Source: Lycorma delicatula (Eukaryota; Arthropoda; Insecta; Hemiptera; Fulgoridae). Taken from it: a stretch of 64,000 nucleotides of DNA. The notes under the pieces are model-generated. The model did not search any database, was not told the DNA's origin, and saw nothing but the letters and a program-made list of their open reading frames with translations. Shown in pieces: positions 45,705-56,519 of the stretch; within the stretch, counting starts at the first letter, position 1; each line of letters opens with the position of its first letter. Made by a program: the position numbers and the translations under genes. Location of the stretch: NCBI RefSeq assembly GCF_047948215.1, contig NC_134460.1, positions 123,951,324-124,015,323 of the forward strand, written 5' to 3'.

Positions 45705-46480
45705 CCTTAGGGCACGCCGGAAGTCGTGCCCTAAGGGAGTAGATGTCACCGGTGCTACGTAGGAGATAAAATTTCCACCTTAAAGTTAAAGAAAAACTTC
45801 AAATTTATTCAATATGACAATGGTTGCATGTGAAAAAAGTTTCACATGTTTAGCATACGATAAGCCCCAATCTCTTACAATTCCAGCAATATTTTGGCCA
45901 CCCTTACCATAATGGTTGGTCATATCAAAAATTGTTACAGACAAAGGTTTTAGGTAGTGTTTAGAGGACTAACGACCACTTTAAACCGATTCGATACTGT
46001 GCCTGTTAATGGAGGTATGATATTTTTTGTCTTCGAAACCCCATTTTTTCCACCCCCTGAACCAATGGATGGTGATATCAAAAACCTTCAGTCAGATAAG
46101 TTTTAGGCCCTTATCCAAAGAATAATAGGAACTTTAAATGAATTCGATATTTTACTCAATAAGAAAGTTATGACGATATTTTGGTTTTTCGAAAAAGCCC
46201 CCCAATTCCATCCCTAAGGTCTGATTTTGGTCGTTAACAAACTCGTCCGAGACTTTGGGACGAGTTATTTTTAAGGAACAATTTGAAAGTGATTGGCACA
46301 AAATTACGGCAGTTATCGCGTCCACAATAAAGTGAAATAGATATATGTATAAACGTTTGAGCTGACGGTGGTTTTTTGGGTCTGGGGGATGTGAAACGCG
46401 AAGGTATGTCGAAATTTTCTGGAAGTCGAATCATGGTACCCATTACAATAGGTAGCTTTCTTATGAAATCTACTTAATAT
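45705..46480 (-). repeat. Family Q repeat, most complete copy
   Basis: On the minus strand: first module ('GTAGATTTCATAAGAAAGCTACC ... GTCAGCTCAAACG'), 'AACTCGTCCCAAAGTCTCGG', 'GGGGGGCTTTTTCGAAAAACC', 'TTCTTTGGATAAGGGCC', 'AGTGGTCGTTAGTCCTCTAAACAC', 'ACATGCAACCATTGTCATATTG', ending in a perfect 12-bp hairpin (arms 45,705-45,716 and 45,725-45,736, CCTTAGGGCACG / complement) with an 8-base loop. Two overlapping minus frames of ~68 codons at the first module are not conserved. Class unknown; non-coding. Confidence 0.75.
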
Positions 46481-47584
46481 AACGGTTGACAATGTTCCGT
46501 GAGAAGGTTGGATAAACACGTACAGGCGAATGATGGAAATTTACTATGAGGGTAAACTTAATGTCTCTACTGGTTATAAATATTCAAAAATTATTTCAAA
46601 TTATTACGCACAGCCAAATTAATTTCCCAGGTTAAAAAATTGTTAACTTCATATTTTGGTAAAAAAAATCGTTAATTCCTAGGTTAAATGGAAACCCGGC
46701 AATAAAAATAAATATTGAAGCTTCATATTAAAATTATTAACGGTTGAATAATAATGTCGTTAAATATTACCATCTCTTTAATGTGATTCGGCAGGTTTCG
46801 ATATTTAAAAATGTTGAACTAAAAGTATGTGAATAGTATAAAAATTCTGCTTTAAGGGTTTAAAATAATATTTTTCATTAAATAAGTTATTAAATTCTCG
46901 TTATATGTGATAAATAATAATAAAGAAGTTGAAACCATTTCTAATTACAAATAATCTAACATCAAAATAACAGCTATAAATTTCCAATTTCAGACCGCTA
47001 ATTTGAAGTTGTTAAAAAAGTAATGAAATAATAATGTTCCTTTAGTAAATTTTTTATTTATTTTAAAATTAAGGATGATTACTCAATTACTGTTTATTCC
47101 CCTGTAAGATGGAAATTGAATTTCTAAATTAAACGTCTATTTCCAATTTGAAAATTTTAAGAAACAAACCATCCCATAAAAAATTATCCTTCCTTATTAA
47201 AATTGGTATAGAAATAATTTTATTACATTTTATGTGTATGATTTATGAAGAATATATTTTACACTATAACTCGATAAAAATTCTTTTTTTTTATACATAT
47301 CAGACAGTTTCTATGAACCATTTTTATAAGCAGAAAAATAAAATACAGTGATATGTGATTTTTAATCAAATCTGCACATTTAATCAAATCATTTTTTTCT
47401 CTCTCATTTTTTAGCAGACTAGTTAAATTTTTGAATAATTTTTATAAATATTTTTATGACATTCAAAATACTTGGTTATCTGAACAACAAAAAATAAATA
47501 AAAATCAACAAACATATTACGTTTGACAAAAGGAATAGAAGTGTAATAGAAAAACTACAAGACAAAAATTAGTACCTTATCTAT
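46481..47584. other. Non-coding AT-rich gap
   Basis: No motif recognised; the 67-codon frame at 47,148 is compositional. Confidence 0.45.
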
Positions 47585-48345
47585 TGTCGCCGAATGGCTT
47601 TGACGGCACGTGGCGCTTTATAACGTTGCAGTAACCCTGAGAAGGGCTGTTGTCGACGATTGGCTTCGACGGCTCGTAATTTATAACCTTGCATTAGCTC
47701 TGAGAAGAGCTGTTGGGTCCGGAAGCTGGTCTCCGGCGAAGTCGGAGAGTTGCGGCTCGTCCGTTGAAATTAGACCGGGCTTCCCCGCAACGGCAGTTGG
47801 ATCCCTAGTACAGCGTGGCAGTGGTTGCCACCAGAGCTCCGCAATATCGGGTCGGCGTCGGTCGTCTTTCGCCGGCGCGCCGAGGCGGTTCTCCCTGAGC
47901 GATCCCACGCTGGGCCCACTCCTGCTGCCGAATCTGCCGGCCAGGTCAATTGAAGTCACTCGAGCTACAGCGGGAAGGTAGCGTCCGCGTCCAGCGGCTC
48001 CCTCGGCGGGCCGGCCAGGCCTGCTGTTCCGGCGGGGATGGTGGCATCCGCCGGGAGATCCCACGTTGAGCCGGCCGGGGAACTTCTTCTGTCTTCTTCT
48101 TCTTGGTCTTCTCCAGATCGACGATGAATTAAAAATTCATTCTCGTGCACGCTCTTTACTTGATGCCTGAGAGTGGTGGGGCTGCAGCACCACTATGGTG
48201 GAAGAACTGCGCGGTCATCTGCGCGGCGGGAGTGCGGTTGTATCAGCGCGTACGTATATGTGCTCCCGATGACATCTGAGTTGCTACTGTTGTCGTCCAC
48301 CGATATCAAAATGAGGCATATGTGTGGTAACAACTCCGTATGTGC
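47585..48345 (-). mobile_element. 3' untranslated region / LTR-like GC-rich segment of a Ty3/gypsy-type element
   Basis: It lies directly downstream (minus strand) of the integrase stop codon, and is strongly G+C rich against an AT-rich background. The distal end has an imperfect tandem repeat of about 65-70 bases: 'CCTGAGAAGGGCTGTTGTCGACGATTGGCTTCGACGGC' against 'TTGTCGCCGAATGGCTTTGACGGC' and 'CTGAGAAGAGCTGTTGG'. I did not find exact LTR boundaries, a polypurine tract or a matching second LTR. The 123- and 127-codon overlapping frames here are products of high G+C. Confidence 0.5.
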
Positions 48346-48349
48346 CCGC

Positions 48350-48785
48350 CTAGATGGGCACATACGGATCCAAATCTTGCTGTAGTTGAGTTGTCAGGGC
48401 GTGATGTGCAGGTTTCAGCCTGGAAACATGTGCCTTTACCCGGGTGCCTTTCCGGTCAATTTCATAAACTTGCCCTGTTCGTTGAATGAAAATGTATGGA
48501 CCTTCCCGTGGAACATCTAATCCTGAATATCGACCATCGCGAGCAGGGCCGGGGTGCTGTCTGACGAACACTTGATCGTCCACATTGAATGTCGGTTGCT
48601 CTTCTCTGTTGCCTGTGAACTTCTTTTGACAGTAGATCTCATGGTGTGCTGCAGTCTTCTCCTGTCTTTCCTTAATGGGTTGAAGCGGTTCCTCTGCTTT
48701 TGGGTGCTGCCAGTCCTGGGTCTCTTTAATTGTAATTGTCTCTTTAATTGACCAGTCGCTTGGTGGCGTGCCTACCGCGGTATTA
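48350..48785 (-). pseudogene. Ty3/gypsy-type Pol fragment: integrase C-terminal end
   Basis: Continuous minus-strand reading ends '...QKKFTGNREEQPTF', then 'VDDQVFVRQHPGPARDG', 'KGTRVKAHVSRLKPAHH' and stop at 48,350, with an intervening 'EGPYIFIQRTGQVYEI'. The V-D-D-x-V-F-V-R...G-P-Y-x-I...Y-x-I..K....HVSxLKP pattern is the SH3-like C-terminal module of gypsy integrases. Everything upstream (gag, protease, RT, integrase core) is absent; an AT-rich family P copy starts at the break. Confidence 0.75.
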
Positions 48786-48789
48786 ACCC

Positions 48790-49142
48790 GATTCCTTAAT
48801 TTTAATTAATGAAATACTAAAAGTGAATACTAAAAATTTTAATTAACGAAATATTTGGATGTTACAAGGAGAAGACGCATCGATTCATGTCCAACATCAT
48901 CTTCTTTTTTTTAACTTTTTTTTTAAATTTAATTGTATTGATTTATTAATAATCATAACCTCTGATTGTAAAAAAAATACAATAAATAATAATTCAATAA
49001 TAACAATTAAAAAAAAAACAATATGAAAAATATCAAAAGTTATTAATTAAATAAAATTTTACTTTTCATTTAAAAAAAAAAAGTGTATATGTAATTTAAT
49101 AAGCGTACAAGCAACTCATGTGGTGTCCACATGAGATTTTTT
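48790..49142 (+). repeat. Family P repeat, one half (copy P7)
   Basis: Begins 'TTAATTTTAATTAATGAAATAC', with a short repeat of itself, then 'AAATATTTGGATGTTACAAGGAGAAG', 'TTGATTTATTAATAATCATAACCTCTGATTG', and ends 'GCGTACAAGCAACTCATGTGG' plus TGTCCACATGAG. The half with the GATCGCGAAAAATTTCGG end is missing. It abuts the truncated gypsy element. Confidence 0.75.
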
Positions 49143-50239
49143 TTATAAGGTAACCAAGTCTAAAACCAGGCTTAATTTCTTCTTTACCAGAATAAATTAA
49201 AATGATTAACAATTGCTTTATTTCAAGTAGGTTTTTTCTTATCACAAGTAAAAAAAAAAAAATTTGAAATCAGTGGATCCGTATAGTTATAAAATTCTTA
49301 ATCTCAATTAATAAACATATTAAATGCAAATAATCGTACAGTTAAATTAGAGGTTTAAATTTTTTTTTCTTTTATCAAGAATTACTATTGCATAGTAATT
49401 CAAAACAATTATACTAATTTCTAAGTTTTATGTAATTATTACCGACAAAATTAAATATGGTAGTTCACTAAAATGAAATTCTCATAAAATATTTATTTGA
49501 TTTTCCAATTTTTGTGTAGTGTAGAACATTTAAGATTGCTAATTATATTCTATAAAAAACATTAAATGCTTAAAATAGTCTTAAGTGTGTTTGATGAAGT
49601 ATTAATTAATGCAATATCAATACTACGAATAAATTATGGATATAAATATTTAGTAACCAATGGTAAACCGAAACTTAATTACAAACAAAGGGCGTTTAAG
49701 AATAAGACGCTTATATGGTATGCGAAACGATAGGGGAGACCAAACAAAATAATTATAATTATAATTGCCAAAAAAAAATTATCAGTTTCAAAAAATACAA
49801 CCAACATACAGGACAGCCAATAGTTAATCTTAGAGACAAGAATGTTAAATTTCATTTATTAAAATTATTTAATTTTCAGTTATACTTTAATTACATCATA
49901 ATTTTGAATGTAAAGTTTACATTTTTCAAGTGGGGTCAAATTGGACCCAAATTGTTTTATGGAAAATTTTACTCTTTTTCAAAGATATGGGTAAAATTTT
50001 CTTCCTGTGTCTGGAACTCCAAAAAAAAATAAAAAAACTATTTTTACTATTAATAATAATAGTGTTTATAAACATTAATAACTTATATTTAATATTTACA
50101 ATTAAATATATTAAATATTCACAACTTTTATTTTCATTTATTTTATTTAATAATATTATTGACTTCATGGCACTAAATGTTGTTTGATTTCTGTACCCGT
50201 AAAAACGAAATAATAATAATAATGCCTCCCACAAAACCC
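49143..50239. other. Non-coding AT-rich gap
   Basis: Three overlapping frames on both strands at 49,715-50,234 (up to 105 codons) are K/F/I/N-rich compositional frames with no domain. Nothing else seen. Confidence 0.45.
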
Positions 50240-50800
50240 AACCCCAAGTCTATGCAATAACATTTTTTTTCACACATCAACAGCTCAGTACTTCGGTAAT
50301 TCTATTTATTTCGACCGACGGAACAATGGTCCTAATCAGGTATACGGGATTCGCGGTCCAGAGCTGATTGCGGTTGTACTTCTCTTTTTCGCAGCGGGGA
50401 TGGGAGACATGACCGTGTCTTGTCAACACTGATCGGAGTGCAGACTGGGAGTGATCATCCCTCTTCCCAGTTATGAAGCCGGATTGAGGACGGATTGCTC
50501 GTTTAGCCTTTAAACGAAAGAGCGAGCTCTTCACCCGCGCCCCACACGCTCTAACAGGAAGTGCATCGAGTCTCGACTCTGCTGTCGAGACTCAGCAGTC
50601 AGCTTAACATTGTTGATGCACTGCTTCATCAGAGCCGGTATCATCTAATGCCGGCAGCAGTAGATCATCGTGATTTACTGCGGAGGATCAGAAGAATCCA
50701 CATCCGAGACCTCTGACACTTTGGGGTTCGATATCGAGGTCTTCAGAAAGATGGAAAAAAGAAAGAAGAAAGGATTGCCTAAGGGTAAACCTTGAAGATA
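50240..50800. other. Unexplained GC-rich island, possible promoter/first exon or retroelement end
   Basis: About 550 bases much richer in G+C and CpG than their surroundings. It contains a nested inverted repeat: GAGTCTCGAC (50,568-50,577) with GTCGAGACTC (50,584-50,593), enclosed by GTGCATC (50,561-50,567) and GATGCAC (50,616-50,622). At 50,751 an ATG opens a very short K/R-rich frame ending in TGA, with AAGG|GTAAAC at about 50,781 as a possible splice donor. The 85-codon minus frame 50,277-50,534 has no recognised domain. The nature of the island is unknown. Confidence 0.35.
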
Positions 50801-52785
50801 AAATTTAAGAATAAATTAGTTTATATGTAATATCATATGAATTTATTTTGATTGTTTTTGCAATTTCTTTAGAAATAGTTAGGTGTGTTTTAACATAAGT
50901 TTTTTAATGTGTTAATTTTAAGCGTTTTTAAGTGGCAAGGACCTTTTACACTCTTGTAATCGTGTGTTTGTTTGGGGTTTTAATAATCTTTGGCAAGTTC
51001 TTTTGGATGATCTGTCATGACAAGAATAATCTTTAGACTAAGTCGCTAATGATTTTTATCAGGGAGGAAAGTAATTTTTTTTTTATTTTTGGTTTAGGAA
51101 AAGGGCTAATGAACACAGCAGTCGATGACCGTAAAACTTTAAAAAAATAAATAATAATAATTATTATTATTATTATATGATATTTAAAATTAAATAAACT
51201 TCATTTAAAGCTTACTTTTATCATATTATTTTCATTTTTAAATTTCGTTCAACGTAAGGAACTTTTCTAAATCTCCTTCTATTTTTAATTTCTTTAAATT
51301 TCTATTTACGTATTTTATGGTTGATTTCTTATTTTCCCGTTTGATATGGTATAGTTATATTGGTATTGATATCGATAAAAAATCAACCCTCTAGATTTTT
51401 GTATCTCTCGACATTATGAAGTCTCCTCAGTCCATAAATATTAAATATTTTTGTTAAAAATTGAGTAGGTGTATATTTTTGTCTTTATCGTATTTAACTT
51501 CCCTTCAAGAACCGTTTAACTTATAGTCATGAAACTGAACCCTGTAGCTTGTGTAACTGGGAGATTCATCTATTAAATAAAAAAATTCAGTTCCTGATCT
51601 GGTGTTATATTTCGAAGGGAGTTGGATAAAGAAAAAATTTCATTCATAACGTTCTTATCTTATAAAAAAATTATATCAATACATTTACAAATTAAAGGTG
51701 ATAAATGGAAAAATTTGTGAACTGTTTTATAAAACTCTTAACGTTAAAAGTATAGTTTATGCATTTTTTAAACTTTTGAGTGTTTGAATCTATCGACTTG
51801 AGTTTTACAATATTTTTATCTAAATGTGGCGTAATCAAGTTGAGAGTAATTTTTCAAATATTATCAGTAACTAATAGGATATATTACAAATTTAATTGTC
51901 CAAAATATTATTTGAAATGTTTTGAAAGTTATTTTGTGATTCACTAAGATAGGCTTAGCACAAGGTAGGAATTATGGAATTATTTTTTTTAACATCTAAC
52001 TTTTTAATGGTATAAGAAATCCTTACAGGTAGTGTATTATTTGTTTATAAAATAAATAAGAAAAAAATAAATGTGAGGCTATTACCAATATTTACAGAGA
52101 AAGAGGAATTTACATTTATTTTATTTTTTAACTTAAAGCTTTATGCAAACGTCTGTAAAAATCATCAACATCGATGTCAGATTCTATTTTTTAAATGAAT
52201 GCCTTAAAAATTACGTGACAAATTTATGGATATAAATAATAGGGTTGTATGCTATTGAAATGTAGTAACAGACCGGTTAACAGAATATTTTAATGGTTTT
52301 TGGACATCCTAATGGATTTGTTGTGTTGCTATAACTGTACCTTTAAATGTCATAATAATTAACCAGCTATATATTTATATATACAATATATAACATTTTA
52401 CGTTAAAATATTTAATACTGATTTATGAAGTTAAATTGTCAACGACTGGCAATCAATTTCCAAATGACAAATCCGATACTGTAATTGGTGTTCCAAGGAG
52501 AAAGTAAACGTCCAATCAGATTTTAGGATTAACGACAAACTGTGTGGTGACAACCATATCCAAACAGCTGTTGACCTAATTTGCATCCCATTTCCTCTAA
52601 ATTGAGTCTGTTTGTCCAGCTGCTTTGTTACTTCCCGTTCGATTTGTTGATGTAACTGAACTATACTACCGATTAAACATTACGGTAAAATATTTCTCTT
52701 TTATTACATAATACTTGTATCCAGTTAAATAGTTAACCGTAATTTCCAGATTTACTAAATAAATGATATAATTTATTATTTATAA
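50801..52785. other. Non-coding AT-rich interval
   Basis: An ATT/AAT tract lies at 51,147-51,175. 51.48-51.63 kb ('AAGAACCGTTTAACTTATAGTCATGAAACTGAACCC') reads like old transposon sequence. No frame of note. Confidence 0.4.
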
Positions 52786-53340
52786 CTAGCCGGTCGGGGC
52801 TGGCTTCGCTCGCCCATCCGTCTAGCCAGGGCCATCGCAGTCTTCGTTACCCTCATGGTTGAGCGAATAATGCTAATAATATTTAAAGTATTCAGACTTT
52901 ATAGAAACCCGAAAAAGAAACTGAATTACAAAAGATAGATTAGTAATAAGTTCGGCAACTAAAGTATACACACCTTTAACAAAAATAAATTCATAACTTA
53001 TTTCTGTCGCCATAGTGACAGAAATATAATAATGAAGTAAAAGAATTAATCTTATTAAAAGCCTTTATTTAACTCGCTTTTGGAATAATCAAATCTTGCA
53101 ACTGTTATATCTTTTGATCTATCGTATGAAAATCAATGAAATTTGGTACACGTATGTAACTTCGATGATAATACAGCACTACAGTGTCGGAATTTTATAT
53201 GACCCACCCCCACCCCACCACGTTACACCTCCCCTACGCTAAATTCATGTATTTAGTTGAAAATTTTCATTTCTGATGAACTATCGTATGAAAATGATTG
53301 AAATTTGGTACACGTATGTAACTTCGATGTGTAAAAATAA
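52786..53340 (-). mobile_element. Helitron-like element, 3' end and partial body
   Basis: The minus-strand 3' end reads 'GGGCGAGCGAAGCCAGCCCCGACCGGCTAG' (in two overlapping halves) with CTAG at 52,786-52,789 followed by T. The body contains a direct repeat: 'CTATCGTATGAAAAT.A..GAAATTTGGTACACGTATGTAACTTCGATG' at about 53,117-53,168 and 53,281-53,332. The 5' end is not defined. Confidence 0.5.
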
Positions 53341-53429
53341 ATTTTTTTTAGTCTTAAAAAAATACAAAAAAGAAAAATTGCAAAAATATATTTGATTACA
53401 TATAAAAAATTATTTTTTTAAAAAAGCTT

Positions 53430-54050
53430 TTATTTAACAAATATTAATATTAACATTAAAAAAAAAGGAAACAAATTAGAAAAACCTTCTAAAAAAGGTA
53501 AAAAATAAGAATTATATCAAATTGAGAATTTTAAACAAAAAAATATAATATATTAACAAATATAAAAATGCACTGAAAAGTAAAAAATAAATTATATAAA
53601 TATCTAATAAATAACCAATAAATAAAAAATAAATAAATGTAATAATTATTAAAATTTAAAATTAAAAGTAATGAAAATATTTAGTTAAATAAAATCGTGG
53701 CGCAGTTTTTATATTTTTTTAAAACAACACATTTATTTTTACAACAATAATACTTATTCGAAAACATTGTTATAAAAACTGCGCCACGCTTTTATTTAAC
53801 TAAATATTTTCATTACTTTTAATTTTAAAATTTAATAATTATTACAATTATTTATTTTTTATTTATTGGTTATTTATTAGATATTTATATAATTTATTTT
53901 TTACTTTTCAGGGCATTTTTATATTTGTTAATATATTATATTTTTTTGTTCAAAATTCTCAATTTGATTTAATTCTTATTTTTTTACTTTTTAGAGGGTG
54001 TTTCTAAATTGTTTCCTTTTTTTATTAATGCTATTTTTATTAAATGAATA
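53430..54050. repeat. Large near-perfect foldback (inverted repeat)
   Basis: Left arm (about 53,430-53,712) and right arm (53,772-about 54,050) are inverted copies with only scattered differences; the loop is 59 bases (53,713-53,771). At the loop both arms carry ATAAAAACTGCGCCACG or its complement; the outer limit is at GGAAACAAATTAGAAA / TTTCTAAATTGTTTCC and fades beyond. Arms are very AT-rich apart from the GCGCCACG word. No ORF and no target-site duplication recognised. Transcription through it would give a long double-stranded hairpin. Confidence 0.85.
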
Positions 54051-54097
54051 TCCGTAATTCACAACTTAACCCCCAAGGGGGCTAGGGCCTCCTCGTT

Positions 54098-54140
54098 CTA
54101 CGGCTTAAAACAAATTATTCGTACAAGGAAGTAAAAAAGA
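54098..54140 (+). repeat. Family P terminal scrap (P8)
   Basis: Short match 'ATTCGTACAAGGAAGTAAAAAAG', the end word of family P, right after a GC-richer stretch (CCCCCAAGGGGGCTAGGGCC at about 54,070-54,090). Confidence 0.45.
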
Positions 54141-55142
54141 AAAGATAAATATGGTCTTTTATTTATTTGTGAATTTTTTTCATACATAATATGTTTTACA
54201 ACAAGTTATCAGGATAAAAACTCTGGTACGGTACTGGGTATATTTGCTGGAAGGAATATTTAATATAATGATTTTTAATCCTTAATTTTTTAGGATACGA
54301 AGACTGTTTTAAAAAAAATAAATAAATACTACCAAAAATTTAACTGAAATTATGATTTTAGCAGAGTTGATTGAAATATAAAACAGAAATATTTATTTAT
54401 TATTTGAAATCGGTAGCTATAACAAGATTAAATAAAAGAAAACACGCCGCAACGAGCAGTATAAGAAAGGTTGAAATGAATATTAAAAATTCCATCCTTC
54501 AACCCATTCCTTTTTTATTTGTTTATATGTTTAAATAGCAAAAGTAATCAAGGAAATAAAAGTAAAATTTGAGAACAGAGTAATAAATAAAAAATAAATA
54601 TACCTCATAACATAATATTGATATTTCAGATGAAATTGGAAAGGAGTTAGAAAAATAATGAATAATACGGAGACACTGCTAGGATGGAATTCAATATGAA
54701 AGTAAAAAAAAGTAATAAAACACTAAAAAATGGAAAATAATGAGGAGTTATGTATTAAGATAGGATAACACAATATAACAGAAATATCAATCTTCACTAA
54801 AAAAGAGTGATATCAAGTTCACGTAGGATGATCAAGCTGATTTCATTTGTAATTAAATCAAGCCTTACTCTTTTTCTCGAAAGCAACTTAATACGTAAAA
54901 CGCTAAGATTTTCATCATTATTGAATATTTTTTATGCTTTCATATATTCTTGTATAAAATATAATGTCATCTCATGTCAGGACGAATTTATAAGATACAA
55001 AAATAGATTATCAAATTATTATCTGGCACCCATAAATATTGTCGCGTGTTCGCAACTCGATCAGGATACTGAGAGATTGAAAATTGAAAATGTTTATATA
55101 ATTACAACTTATTGGTTTAAAAAGACATAGGTAAAACAACAC
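54141..55142. other. Non-coding interval
   Basis: A 107-codon plus frame at 54,807-55,130 is unrecognised and rich in I/L/N/S/Y. No start context or homologous motif favours it being a gene. Confidence 0.4.
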
Positions 55143-55156
55143 AAATCAATAATAAT

Positions 55157-55315
55157 TGATTTGTGTTGAACCCGGAAGTCCCGGGTTCGAATCCCGGTCA
55201 GGCATGGCATTTTTCACACACGCTACAAATTATTCATCTCATCCTCTGAACAGTAATGCTTAACTGCGGCCCCGGAGGTTAAACAAAAAAAAACAAAAAA
55301 AAACAAAAAAAAAAA
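55157..55315 (+). mobile_element. SINE family B with perfect 14-bp target-site duplication
   Basis: The 5' part holds a T-arm-like CCCGGGTTCGAATCCCGG (B-box), then 'CAGGCATGGCATTTTTCACAC', 'ATTATTCATCTCATCCTCTG', 'CGGCCCCGGAGGTTAAAC' and a long A-rich tail. AAATCAATAATAAT occurs at 55,143-55,156 and 55,316-55,329. The A-box half of the tRNA-like head is missing, so it is probably 5'-truncated. Its 5' junction happens to form a 14-bp inverted repeat with the target (55,137-55,150 with 55,155-55,168). Confidence 0.9.
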
Positions 55316-55329
55316 AAATCAATAATAAT

Positions 55330-55705
55330 GACAATAGTAATAATACCAAACGACAATCATAAAATAAATAATAAAAAAAGTACAGACATCACAACCACAA
55401 TAATAATCAGAATAATAGTAATAATGATAATAATAACAGATAATAAAAAAAAATCACAATAATAATTAGAATAATGACAATAATGGCAACAGTAAACAAT
55501 AATAATATTACATGTCAATTACAAACAATGATAAATGTCAATAATAATAATAAAAACAGAGATTACATACAAAACAGATTTTAAAGTACTCGTTAGAATT
55601 TATTCACAGGTAGATAAATAAAATGGAAAAGAAGAATTCAGCCCCATTCTCAAAATACATTTGCATGACCGCTAGTTTTAAATACGTTTAAGCACTAGTC
55701 TTATA
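55330..55705. other. AAT-rich simple-sequence stretch
   Basis: Dominated by imperfect AATAAT / ACAATAAT repetition to about 55,560. No gene. Confidence 0.6.
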
Positions 55706-56428
55706 TCTATATATATAAAAATGAATGTTTGTCTGTCTGTATGTCTCTTATGCCTTCCTAAACCGTTCATCCGATAGCGATGAAACTTTGGGGAATGGTT
55801 GGACGCATGCCAGGGAAGGTTTCTGAATTAGTTTGGACTCGCTAGGTAGTGCTAGCGTCAAGATATTTTGAAAAATTGTATTTATAGTACGATTTGCCTC
55901 ATATTCAGAATACATGTTACTTACATGGAAAGAATTACCTCTGCAAAAAATGAACCCGCTAGATGGCGCTGGGGTTGAGATATTTAGAAAAAATATATTT
56001 ATGGACCAATTTGGTTCATATTCAGAATATGAATATTAGTTACGTGAAAAGAAATATTTTTGCAAAAACTATACCAGCTAGGTGGGGCCGATGTCGAGAT
56101 ATTTACGAAATAAACAAACAAATATACGTACAAACAGACTTTTTTATTCTATATATACATCTATATATATATATACATCTGTGTGTCCGCTAAAGACCAA
56201 AAAACTAATGGACCGATTTACGCGCGGGCAAAAGGGAAAAAGGGGAAAAGGTGGAAAGAAAAAAGGAGATAACGGGAAAGGATCAAAGTAAACTGGGAGT
56301 GGGGTAGGGAGAAGGGTGAAAGGGAGAAGTTGGAAAGGGAAAAGGGGAAGGAGAATAAGTGAAAGGTAAAATTTGTGAAGTTCAGTTTTTTAATTTTTTT
56401 ATCAAATTTTCAATTGTGTTCATTTAAA

Positions 56429-56490
<62 letters not shown>

Positions 56491-56519
56491 CAATAGCGAA
56501 GCATTCCCGGGTCTGCTAG
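55706..56519 (+). mobile_element. Complete non-autonomous Helitron (copy 4)
   Basis: 5' A|TCTATATATATAAAAATGAATG at 55,706 and 3' 'GGGTCTGCTAG' ending 56,519 followed by T, consistent with Helitron insertion between A and T. Body has 'CCGTTCATCCGATAGCGATGAAACTTTG', then a triplicated block of about 90-120 bases (around 55,800, 55,930 and 56,050: GCTAGGTGG/GCTAGATGG..CG..GAGATATTT), 'GTGTGTCCGCTAAAGACC', a purine tract about 56,225-56,370 and a (CT)n(TA)n microsatellite. No Rep/helicase ORF. Confidence 0.85.
56429..56489. repeat. (CT)n(TA)n microsatellite inside the Helitron
   Basis: About 12 CT units followed by about 18 TA units, near the 3' end; copy 2 has a (TA)n at the equivalent place and copy 1 a short one. 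Confidence 0.95.

Noticed and set aside
47610..48150. Overlapping 123-codon plus and 127- and 61-codon minus frames
   Set aside because: High G+C removes stop codons in all frames; the region lies after the gypsy integrase stop and looks like untranslated/LTR sequence.
49715..50234. Three overlapping frames of 85-105 codons on both strands
   Set aside because: Low-complexity K/F/I/N translation of AT-rich DNA; mutual overlap argues for chance.
54807..55130. 107-codon plus frame
   Set aside because: Compositionally AT-driven (I/L/N/S/Y), no motif and no flanking gene signals.
55170..55215. Possible tRNA gene (CCCGGGTTCGAATCCCGG)
   Set aside because: Only the T-arm is recognisable; flanking duplication and A-rich tail show it is a SINE.
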